Source: Hippasteria phrygiana
Lineage: Eukaryota > Echinodermata > Asteroidea > Valvatida > Goniasteridae
Reading direction: 5' to 3'
Length of the DNA: 64,000 nt
NCBI GenBank assembly: GCA_037893225.1
Contig: JAZGUH010000410.1
Coordinates: forward strand, 1,240,001-1,304,000
The notes under the pieces are model-generated. The model saw only the letters and a program-made list of their open reading frames with translations, was not told the DNA's origin and searched no databases. Positions 46,052 to 56,189 of the stretch are shown here, piece by piece (within the stretch, counting starts at the first letter, position 1; each line of letters opens with the position of its first letter). The position numbers were made by a program, and so were the translations under genes.

Positions 46052-46092
46052 GTCCAGTCCAGTCCAGTTCAGTCCAGTCCAGTTCAGTTCGA
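46052..46092 (+). repeat. (CCAGT)n short tandem repeat
   Basis: TCCAGTCCAGTCCAGTTCAG followed by TCCAGTCCAGTTCAGTTC. Confidence 0.8.
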
Positions 46093-46094
46093 CA

Positions 46095-47960
46095 CTGCAC
46101 AGGGCGCCTTCGCTGAGGGCGGACTTTATTTTTAAATTCACTGAAAATGAAAGGACAAAGCGTCTACTTATGTCTATAAAAGAGGAAAAAAGACATGCCC
46201 TCAATGTGACTTCACATGCACGGTCATTTCTGGTGCGTTATTGACAGTTATCTAAAAATCCGACTTGTTCATGAAGAATGTTCATGCCAAAGTATGTCAC
46301 CAAAGGCATAGGCAGCACTGCATTGTTTGCATGTACAAATACTTTGTGTTTGAAACATTTCTATTTGTCTTTGGAGTAATTCCACTTGATTGTCATGCTA
46401 AACACCTGTTTGGACCTCATTAGTAGGCCTAACCAATATTTTCTAAAGACTTTTTATTGGTGGGTTAGTTTGAAGAACTGCTTTAAGTACCGTCCGTTTA
46501 TCCTTTTGACAAGGAGTTCCTTGTATTGCCGGTACCATACAAAAATAGCGCCCTCTTGAATAAACCGATCGAAGGATTTTCTTAGAATATCACCACCCCT
46601 TATTTCACTTCCATGAGAAAAAACAACATTGAAATCGTGTTTGTAGTGTTGTAAAACTTCTGACACATAGTAGGGCCTAATATGCTTGAAAATACCTTGA
46701 GCTGCACATCCATTTCGGCCCATGCCTCCTTTAAACACAGGCCTGTAACATTGCACTTGACACAAACAATTGTTCCACCATGGTTTAACTTTAACCAAAG
46801 ATCAGGCCCTTGCCCCCCCCCCCCCTCCCCCCCCCCCCCCCCCATATCTAAATACACTGGATGTTGATTTATTGTACACGTGATGTCCCGCCATAAAATT
46901 TAATACCGGTATTCCCTTCCCGCTCGCGCCGTTATTAACACAGTTTAGGTTAGGACCGCCGAATCGACCGATTACCCCGAACAATGACGACGGCCTATAG
47001 CGAGGCGATTAGAGAGGGGTGCGCGAGGCCGGCTAGGGCACCCTAAGCAGCCGCGGCCGCGCCTCGGCTACATGGGCAAAACATCAAAGAACCTCTGTTG
47101 TGGCCACTACATTTGGTGGAAATGGGGGGGGGGGGGTCATAGTTGAGAGCAACATACCGGACAACGTAAAAAAAATGACACAGACTTTGTACCAAGTCGT
47201 GATTTGTTTCTTCTGATTTCTCACTTTTAAATAATACACGCAGCTCTGTGAACAGCGTGTGAAGCTACGCGCATGCGTACTCCATTCGTTAACACTAATT
47301 TGCACCGCAGTTCCGGAGACACAGTGACATGACAATTATGAAGAAAGTATACCGCCATAAACGTAGAGCAAAAAATATTTATAGTAAAACACACACATAT
47401 AAATACATCAACATTTACAGAATACACTTTACACAAATACAATCAACACATTGACAGCATGCAGTGGGGTATGAATATCACAAAATCATATTACACTGCT
47501 TCATTTATAAATATATCTATAAATCCACTTTAAGTTATTATATATTACGCACATAACCAAGTCCTAAATGGTAAGAAATAACTTACAGGAACATGAATTA
47601 TACCATGGAATTTTTAGTGTGATAATTTTTGGTTATGTTTATCACCTCTGGGATCACAAAAATGGCGATTGATGCGAGGATAACATCCTAATAAGCCAAA
47701 GTGGTCCGAACATTTTCCTTTACGAGACAGAAATATGACTCGGTCAGTGAACCTTGTTACGTTGCAGTTCCAATCACAGAGGGGGATGCCGGCTCTCGGG
47801 ATGGCTGGAAAGTCAAGAGCCTTAGTAAATTGTTTGGCGATGGGCATGCGATTCGATTAACCGAGTGTCACCCCATTGGCGCACGGCTCAATGTTTGTCA
47901 AGTTTTCAGTGGGGAGCTTATTTTATATTCCCGCTAAGAAGAAGTGATAGCAGTTCATGA
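46095..47960. other. Unique DNA; CpG-rich patch at ~46900-47065
   Basis: No gene is confirmed. 46900-47065 is strikingly CpG-rich (CGCTCGCGCCGTTATTAACA, GCAGCCGCGGCCGCGCCTCG) beside the interrupted C run 46813-46843. It is a candidate unmethylated regulatory island. The plus frame 47695-47937 is discussed in the findings. Confidence 0.4.
46450..46580 (+). repeat. Dispersed repeat F, copy with CTCF-like core
   Basis: CCTTTTGACAAGGAGTTCCT, then GTACCATACAAAAATAGCGC, then CCTCTTGAATAAA. The order matches the complement of 63541-63650 and, more loosely, 61515-61610. Confidence 0.6.
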
Positions 47961-47967
47961 TTCTGCA

Positions 47968-48215
47968 AAGAAAGGATCGCTCGATTGATCGATTGTTTCA
48001 TTCATTGATGATGTAATCGAGATTAAGCAAATAATCACTAGGTCACGCAATAAGTTAACGTGTCAGTGATTTGATCGATCAATCGAGCATCGATCGACTA
48101 ATCAATCACTCAGTCAAAAATCAAGTAATCAACCAATTGATCTATTGATTGAAATATTCAACCATTGGTTATTCGATGTTAAATCGATGAGGCAGGCGAT
48201 CGATCGATCCTAATA
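47968..48215. repeat. AATC/GATC-rich simple-repeat block 2
   Basis: Built from GATCGATC, GATTGATCGATTG, AATCAATCACTC and similar words; same type as 8308-8580. Confidence 0.7.
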
Positions 48216-48482
48216 ATAAAACAAACTTCCCCACAACGGAATCGCTGCAAGGGTTGGTGGAAATCTAGGACCTCCTTCGTTTGTACTTGTACGTTTTTGC
48301 AACCCTTCTCATTGGCTCTTTGTACACTTTTGCCAACCCAAGAGAACTCCATTGTCATGTTATGTAATTGTTCCCTGTCCTCGGTTTACACACACAGCCC
48401 ATTTTGCCACTCAGGTAACCAACCGGCAACTGAGTCAAAACTTCGACCAAAGCGCCCTCAGTGGCGCACTGTCAGCAATCAT

Positions 48483-48979
48483 TGAGCAAGTTCGGTTGGG
48501 CGACTAGAGTGACTAGACTTAACCTTAGTCAATCTAGATGTCACTCGAACGCTGCGTGGTTTGACTAGCTAGTCCAACTGGATCAACCTAGCTCAGGACC
48601 ATGGTTTCTCTAGTCACTCGCGAGTTACGTCACGGTTTCAAGATGGAGGATAGGTAAACTGGGCAAGTTTTGCAAACGTTTACGGTAAATTGTTAGTTTT
48701 GTCCAATGATAACTCTTTGCAATAAGATAATGAATTATTTATTGCACTAAAGTTAAGTAGAGAAAATAAAATAAATAAATAGAAAATAAAATGACGTACC
48801 AACATTTGCTTCGTTAACAATTAGCAGACGACATTATTTACAGTTTGTTGTTGCTACACAAACTAGATTTGACGTAGTTGATCGACTAGATGCGTTCGAG
48901 TGAAAACAGACCACGCATGCGTGATTTAAATCGCAAAATTGACAAAAGGGACTAGATCAGCAGCACCCGAACTTGCTCA
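48483..48979. mobile_element. TIR element with GACTAG repeats (497 bp)
   Basis: The ends are TGAGCAAGTTCGG and its exact complement. The left part repeats (T)GACTAG / CTAGTCA words (GCGACTAGAGTGACTAGACT; GACTAGCTAGTCC) and the right part has ATCGACTAGAT and GGACTAGATC, so there are subterminal iterated motifs. Non-coding; superfamily not assigned. Confidence 0.7.
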
Positions 48980-49044
48980 TTGTAGTGCTAGACTGGTTTT
49001 GCTGTGGCCATAGAGGGATCCCACAACGACGAGTTTAGCGCACT

Positions 49045-49269
49045 GGGGCCAATTTCATAAAGCTGTTAAGCACGCAAATGCTTCCTTGATAAAAACTGGA
49101 TTACCAACCAGATTTCCATGTGTGGAATATTGCTTTTGACTGGTATTCAGCTGTTGTTTGCTTAGCATGAAAATTACATGGACTTTTGGCTGGTAACCTG
49201 TTTTTAATAAGCAAGACATTTTCATGCTCAGCACATTTTTGTGCTTAACAGCTCTATGAAATTGGCCCC
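49045..49269. mobile_element. Palindromic MITE, GGGGCCAATTT family, copy 2
   Basis: The ends GGGGCCAATTTCATAAAGCT followed by GTTAAGCAC, and GTGCTTAACAGC...ATGAAATTGGCCCC, are inverted and nearly complementary. Inner parts (TTACCAACCAG / CTGGTAACC and TGCTTAGCATGAAAAT) continue the palindrome. This is the best copy in the window. Confidence 0.85.
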
Positions 49270-49274
49270 TGATC

Positions 49275-51940
49275 TCTATATAAAAATCTGGATTGCGCTT
49301 TGGCCGTTCAAGTTGTAGACGGCCGTCCGCCACATTACCACTCCATCCATAGCCGTATCCCCAAACGTAACGCGAACGTATAGGCCTAGCCTACTACGTA
49401 TTGTACACGGGCAGGCGCGCGCTATGGCTAGGACTAGAGGCGTCACAATGTTTATTTTGGATGTTCCACACATGCGCGCGCGTGCACGCACGGTTATTTA
49501 AAAATAACCAATCAGCGTTGGAAATGGGGAGTGGAAATATGGCGGCTGCTGGCGACATCTGTGCGTAAAGCGCGCAGCGGCCAATGCGCAATCCAGATTT
49601 GTATACATGGAGATCAGTGGTTTAGCGCCGATCTACGCACTTCCGCGTTTGAAAACGAGGATCTCAATGTCACAGTAAACAACTTTATGCTGATCGTGCG
49701 CCTGCGCTGCCTTTTATGGCCTGATTAATTAATGCATGAATGAATGTGCTGAAAAGCGGCGTTTTGTTTGCCACTGACATTCTCGCTTTCAACCAGGAAG
49801 TGCGCAGAAGGGGCTAATGTGAAATTCCTCTATGGCAGTGCGTTCGCGGGTTGATGACCATGTTCATGCGCGTTGTGAGCAACCACCACTCGACCAGTGG
49901 CCCTTGCCTGAATGTGCTCAATGATGACACCTAGACCACTAAAGAGTCCTAACGATATATCAGACTTATAGTAAGTCCTATCCAAACTAACAAGTCGTCT
50001 GAACTCTTAAGCCAATAGGTTTCCCGACCTCAACAAAGAAACTATTTATACAAACTGGGTTGCAGCTGGGTTTCACAAAAAGCAAGTCAGGCTCGGTGTA
50101 AGCTGTAGTTGTTTGACTCTACTCAACTTGGCCTCTTAGGAACCAGTGCCTTGCGCCGTTCGCCACCTTCGCTCGTCATCAGTGTTCACGTCGCCAGCCA
50201 ACCGGAGCGGAGACCCACGGGGGCCCCACACACGCCGGTGGGTAGACCTGTCAAAACCTGACGGCCCGCTCGTTCATTTTCCCCCCTGCCTGGGGTTCTA
50301 GTACCGCTGTATGGCCGTCTCTCCCCCATCTCTCACTCTCTCTCCCCTCTCCACACTCTGTCTTGTCCTGATTCTATCTGCCTTGTCCCCGCGAGCAAAA
50401 GACGCGTCGGCTGCCTCCACGTGCCGGAGTGCGGACACGGGAGCAAATTTCCGGAATCTTTGCAGCAAGATTGGGGAAGCAGGGAAAAAAAGATGATTTT
50501 TGTTTAAAAGGCTTTCTCTTTAATGACGGACTTTGGTCTCGATGTCTTACCGGATGAATGGTGTACCTCTGGTCGAAGTACAAGGATGCTGGTAGTTCGT
50601 TTAATGTTGTGGAGGGAGATGGAGGTGACGGTAATGATAGAGAAAGGTGGATGATTTTGTCGATATAAGATTGATAGTGTGAACGAAGATGTTGTGATCA
50701 TGTGAGGAAGATGATAGACTAGTCTACGTGTGGCGATTGTTAATACTATGTTGTTTCTCATGATTGTGAGTTTTATGGTGATGGTAGTGATGATGGTGAT
50801 ATGTGGTCATGGTAATAGCGTAATCGTGGTGAATTAGTAGTATTATTTATTTCAGGATTCTTCAGCTCATATCGCATTAATAAAGCTCCGGAGAACCTGA
50901 AGAAACCTGTGAGGAATACACTTTGAGGAAAACCTACGGAATCTGCAGGATTGGACTGAAAACCCAGTCCACAGGCGAGTCTCGGGCAGTAGGCCAACCC
51001 GACTCCCCAGAAGATGATAATGATGGTTGTGATAAGTATAAGATTATATTGATGAGAATTGTGCTGGCGATGCCGACAAGGGCAGAGATGGCTATTCGAA
51101 TTGACACATTCAGACAAATTTTACATGTCACTAATTCGCTTCAAAGCAATATTCTGGGTATTCAACATTTCCCAAAAAGCAATAACGGCACAATTATGCA
51201 TATTACATTCAAATAAATACGAAATTGGCCAAATTGTCAACACAGAGTCGAGTTGACCCGGAGCACTGTAAGCCGGTTGTCAAGAGCAATATTCCTCTCC
51301 GTGTTTGCTCAGATCGTGTTGGCAGGGAGTTGACGGGATCATCGGATAATTGCTTCCAAATGTCCCCCTTGTCCTTCGTCTTCTCATAAATTCAGGCTGA
51401 CATCACTGACTGGCGGCCTGAAATATGAGAAGGGACTGTTATGAAGATGTCTGTCAGGTGATGCGGTTACCTAGGCGACTGAGCTGCCATGTTGCTCCTA
51501 GAAACGTCTGCCGCAGCTCTCATCTCGTCGGGATTGTCGATGAGAACTAATTCCTCCTCGGGTTGGAGCAAACAAGTTTTGAGCTCGCTTTTTCTGAAGC
51601 TAAGCTCCTTTGCTTCGTAAGTTAACCTAGCTCCACCGGGGTAATGTTACACGCAGCTAAGATTCTAAAGTTATTAGATTATGGGGGAAAAGGCGAACCG
51701 AAACCTGAAGAGAAGGGGAAATTGGAGCCGTGAAAGGTTTCTGCGCAACCGAGACTAGTGAGAAGGAAATATGGATGAAAACTGGACTTGGTATTTCAGT
51801 GATCTTTCTATTTTCACGAGTTTGTGATGATCGCTTTTTGCAGCCCAAATGGGCGCCTACAAGACAAATATCCCTTTAAGTTTTCATCCTAGGCTTTTGA
51901 AAGGCAGAGTCGCCAAAAGCCAGCCCTAATACATAATCAG
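49275..51940. other. Unique DNA with GATG-rich simple sequence
   Basis: No gene is confirmed. 50150-50500 is GC-rich and pyrimidine-rich (CTCTCCCC runs). 50580-50860 is a GGTGATG/TGATGGTGAT-type low-complexity stretch like 54120-54615. CpG-bearing patches occur at 49400-49700. Confidence 0.4.
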
Positions 51941-51947
51941 AAGAATG

Positions 51948-52586
51948 TACGGAGTTCTAGAAATGCCATCCGACTTTTTGAGATTTTAGCATATTTCAAC
52001 TCAAGATGTTGACATCTTTCGAGTAAGATGTCGACATCCTTAGATAATTCCGCCCGGGATGACATCTTGAGATAATGATGGCGACACATTCGACCTATAC
52101 GATGATGTCTTCATAGATAATTTGCAATATCGTTACTTCAGGGAGGCAACATCCTTAGTTCACGATGTCGTCATTCCGTGATACAGTGTCACAGAAGGCC
52201 ACATCCTACATCCAGGATGACGTCATTCCGTGGTAAATTGTCCCAGAGGATGACGTCCTACGTTCGTGATGTCGTCAACCCATGATGCAGTGCCCAAGAA
52301 GACCACATCATACTTTCAGGATGACGTCGCCCCTTGATGCGTTGTCCCAATGTTGTCATCCCGTGATACAGTTTCCCCCAAAACACAACATCCTACATTC
52401 ATGATGACGTCACCATGATGTTCCAGAAGACGACATCCCGCATTAACGATTTGTCATTCTGTGATAGTGTTCTAGTGATGGCATCCTGTATTCAGGATGG
52501 CGTCACCCCTTGATGTATAATCTCAGGATGTGAGATATAATTTCTTAGGATCTCAACACGTCAGATGGCACTTCCAGAGCTCCGTA
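51948..52586. mobile_element. TIR element filled with GATGACGTCATC-like units, copy 1
   Basis: The ends TACGGAGTTCTAGAAATGCC followed by ATCCGACTT, and GTCAGATGGCACTTCCAGAG followed by CTCCGTA, are an inverted pair. The 639-bp interior is a degenerate tandem of roughly 50-60 bp units with the pattern CATCCTACATTCAGGATGAC followed by GTCATCCCGTGATACAGTG. Full TGACGTCA occurs at 52218 and 52406, with many one-base variants (GATGTCGTCAT, GATGTCGACAT). No frame is conserved. Copy 2 lies 1 kb downstream. Confidence 0.8.
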
Positions 52587-52589
52587 CGA

Positions 52590-53600
52590 ATGAGAACAAA
52601 TAACTAGTCATTTGTCCTGAAAACCGCGAAGTTCGGGTACCCTTCGATTCCCAATCCACCACCCTTGCCCCCTTCGTCAACGAAACAGGACACGACAGAC
52701 TCCCCATACCGACCAGGCCCACCAACAACCTTCCTCTCCCAAACATACCGCTAACAACTTCCTTTTCGGTTGACCTGACGGATTGCGGGGGTCAGACGTA
52801 GCGACGCGAGGTGGCAGCGGAATTCCAGGAGTGACACGATTCAGGTTTTGGGCCAAGTCGGCGAAACTGCTGTTTTGTTATCATTTTTTTCTACTTGTGG
52901 GAGTGACTGTGTAAATTAGGGTAATAATTCATTTTCATGACCTTGGGTAGGTAGTTAAAGGGACCGTTCTCTCGGAGAGCCGAGAAATGCATGGGCCTGA
53001 CGTTTCGATCCGTGCAGGAACTTTTTCTAAGGCTAAACGATACGAAGACATAAACCGAGCAAGTGGGAAACATTACGAGTACAGTGGCAGCGCGGGGAGC
53101 TTGGTAAAGGAACTTGAAATTCAACAAGTTTTTTGTTCTCTCTCTTAAAAAGGTTGCGTTGCTCTAAAAAAAAAATTATAAGGAACTTGTACCGAATGTG
53201 TCCTCTGAGCGAGTTGGTCAGTCCATTTTTATGTTCAGGAGGATCTAGAGCGCAGAGAAACTTGTAGCGTGTCACCATGTGTTTGGAAGATTGATAAGCC
53301 TGCTTGAAATGCGTGGTTCAGAACAACGCGTAGAATTTGGAGAGAAAAATGTCCAAGATAATTTGTTTCCCACCGTGGTCCTACTCCCGCACTTGGCAGC
53401 GTCGGACACTTTATGACCGTAATTTACGGACTATTATTGTAATGAAACGCGCTCTTGAGTCGGCGCGTAAACGTTGTCATCGCCCACCGATCACCCCTGG
53501 CTGCACCATCGGAGGTGACTCTCGGACAACGTGACAAATCCTTTACCTCGGAACGAGACACCGTCTGCATCACGTAAAAAGTCGACGCCATCATCAGCTG
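52590..53600. other. Unique spacer between the two bZIP-motif elements
   Basis: No gene is seen. The stretch is CpG-bearing in parts (53330-53540) and lacks the GATGACGTC units, so it separates two insertions and does not look like one large element's interior. Confidence 0.4.
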
Positions 53601-53602
53601 CA

Positions 53603-54015
53603 TACGGAGCTCTGGAAATGCCATCTGACTTGTTAAGGTCATGAAATTGTTTTATCACAGGATGACGACATCGTGAGGTAATTTCACCCAGGATGACGGC
53701 ATCCTGAGATGGAAACTCTGGGAACACAACATAATTAAGTTAGGATGTTGTATCCCAAAGATAAGTTACCATGTGATGACGACATCCTGAAAGTATGATG
53801 AGTTCATCCCGTAGGATGACAACATCTTCGACGTTGGATGTCGTTTTCCTAAGATGATTTCCAATCCCGTAGGTTACCTCAGGAAGACAAAATCCTACAT
53901 TCAGGATGTCGTCATCCTGATGTCATCTCAGGAGGTTGACATCTTACATGTACGATGTTGCCACCCTGAGATCTTAGGCTCCCAACAACTCAGGTGGCTC
54001 TTCTAGAGCTCCGTA
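53603..54015. mobile_element. TIR element filled with GATGACGTCATC-like units, copy 2
   Basis: The ends TACGGAGCTCTGGAAATGCC followed by ATCTGACTTG, and CAGGTGGCTCTTCTAGAGCT followed by CCGTA, match copy 1 in the same arrangement. The interior again repeats AGGATGACGACATCCTGA and CATCCTACATTCAGGATGTC-type units. At 413 bp it is shorter than copy 1 by whole units. Confidence 0.8.
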
Positions 54016-54119
54016 GCTATGTAGGCTGATAATGTTGTGTGTGTTGCTGACACCGAGTACTGAATATGTTGACTACACTGGAGGCTAAACCTAATTTTAA
54101 AGACCGCCCATGCGACAGT

Positions 54120-54615
54120 TATGTAATTGGTTAAAATGATGATGTTGTGATGATATTTGGTGTAGCGGTTATGGTGGTGGTGAATAACACGTGTGAAAGG
54201 TGGATGACAGTGTTGATGAGGGGATAGTATTGAAGGGTTTGTGAGGTTGGGGAGTCTGATAAGATTAATGGTGAGTTTATGTGGATGAGAGATTGACCTG
54301 ATGAGGTTGATGGAGATGATGGTTTTGATGAGGTTTAATAAGGTGGGATGTTAATCGTGATTAGGTTATTGAAGAGGATGAGTATGAGTGAGGTTAACGA
54401 GGATGGCGAGGTTTAAAAAGTGAAAATGAATGATAAGGCAGATATAGAAGAAAAGGCGAATGGGGCTGATGGGTATTAGTTGATGGGTCCTTCCTCCATG
54501 GTCCGATGAGGCAGATGTGTCTGGTGAGGTTGATTGAGGTGATGAGTTTGACGAGTCTGATGATGAGGTTGAAAAGGCTGCAGTGTCTGATTGGTCCGAT
54601 GAGATAGATGGCCTT
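54120..54615 (+). repeat. TGATGAGGTTGATG-type low-complexity block
   Basis: Strand-asymmetric G/T/A-rich DNA in which GATGAGG, GTTGATGAG and TGATGAGGTTGA words recur irregularly for nearly 500 bp. Confidence 0.65.
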
Positions 54616-54619
54616 TACA

Positions 54620-56070
54620 ATCTTCATTCTTTTTTCGGAATCATTCAACGCAAAAACAGGATCACAATCACAATTTCGTTTGCACCACTCTATGGTTAGC
54701 ACTCAACGTTGACACTTTCCTCGTGAGAAAAACTAGAGATTGTCTTGCCCTTACGACGCTCCACAACATTCAGGAAGGTTGGGACGTGCTTTTTAAGTCT
54801 CTCAACCGTTAGGGCCAAATAGGCTTGTTTTTCCCGCTGACCTTGCCAGGATTGCTCATGCACGGTACGGGCGGCGACATCAAATAGCAGGGCCGCGGTT
54901 GAACACAGCACGAACACCGGCCTAAGACTTTATCTCTCCCCTCGCTTCTTCCGCATTTCCCTCCTTTTCTCTGGACGAGAATGTATCCTTTCTTCTCCAT
55001 AGTTTATGCTCTTTCCGTCTGATGAGAAGATTCGTGTCTACCCTGGAGAATCTTTTGAGAAGTATTTCCTACGCGACATTGTCAAGGACGGCGGGGGCAG
55101 ATTTTCTAAGAAACTGCCGCCAATTTTTGCCCTGCGCAGACGACAACTTGGGAAAGCCGTGGCCCCAAATCTATTTATATACGGGAGGTTGCACACAGGG
55201 GGATTAAGTAAATTTTCTCGACCATGAACTGTAGTGTTTACGAATGTGTTGGTGCAGTAGCAATACTGTCGATTCGACAGAAGAAAATAGGCTTTTAGTA
55301 TAACAACACCCAAAATTAAACAGCAAAAATTTTGAAAAAAAGAGTTGAAGACACGTTTATTTGGTTGTGGGTACTAAAGCGCGATATCCCCCTCCCCGAA
55401 AAAAACTCGTATAGCCCCGCCCCAGTCCCCGCCATGAAATATCCCAGTTTGTGACGAAATAAATACAGAGTATAAGGCCTAAATGAAATACACATTTTCT
55501 GAAGTAGTCCAACGTCACACAAATCCAGAATCTGCAAAATATGAATGATTAATTTTCTTTCCTCAACGAAGCCATAAGCACATCACAAAGTATGGTACTT
55601 TTCACTTCTTGTCACAAGATTATCAAAAAAACATTGATCAAAGATTATCAGTAGATACACACAACTTACGGAGGAGAAAGGCGGTTGGTTTAAATCACGG
55701 TCGGTATCTTTTGCCGTGACTGTCGGTTCCATGGATTTTTACACATTCCACGACCACACGGGTACGTGCCAGGCGTCTGGAGGGTCAAAATTTCCCTTAA
55801 CGACCGCTTCTGACACTTTCCAGTGTACACACAAAACAGATAGAAGGGTTGTAAAAGAACAACCCCTACAAAGAAACAGAGGACCAAATTATTGTCAAAT
55901 TTTGACGGTTTTATGGTGGCATTCAGAGTTGTAAAATGAATGGGGCATTTCCTTTGGAAACTGGTCCCTTGCTGCTGAGAAACAAACTTGTTTGTGGACG
56001 ACTGACCACGAAGATTACATGAGATTTGAGGCTTTGCGTCGTGGAGAGTACAATTAAAGAGAGTTTTGTC
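54620..56070. other. Unique DNA with two candidate exons
   Basis: No gene is confirmed. 54690-55230 is CpG-bearing and holds a minus-strand frame (54696-54929) and a plus-strand frame (55003-55207) that look more coding-like than most; both are discussed in the findings. Confidence 0.35.
55003..55207 (+). other. Candidate internal exon, unknown product
   Basis: CCTTTCTTCTCCATAG directly precedes the frame: a polypyrimidine tract with an AG acceptor. The frame then reads MLFPSDEKIRVYPGESFEKY... with charged, balanced composition and C/G-leaning third positions at first. A possible donor AA|GTAAAT follows at 55208. I recognise no domain and cannot see neighbouring exons, so this is weak. Confidence 0.2.
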
Positions 56071-56074
56071 GGAT

Positions 56075-56183
56075 CACTGCAAAAACTGTGGTGTCAAATT
56101 AACACCATGTGGTGTTTATATTGGGCGAATAATTCAATACAAACACCACGTGATGTTAATGTAACACCACGGTTTTTACAGTG
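56075..56183. mobile_element. 109-bp palindromic MITE, CACTG ends
   Basis: CACTGCAAAAACTGTGGTGT and the complemented right end CACTGTAAAAACCGTGGTGT are 20-bp near-identical termini. The pairing extends through (A)TTAACACCATGTGGTGTTTA. The whole unit folds into one hairpin. Confidence 0.85.
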
Positions 56184-56189
56184 CAGCAT

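Noticed and set aside
51948..54015. One 2-kb composite transposon
   Set aside because: Each half has its own complete pair of inverted ends, and the 1-kb middle lacks the repeated units; two separate insertions explain it more simply.
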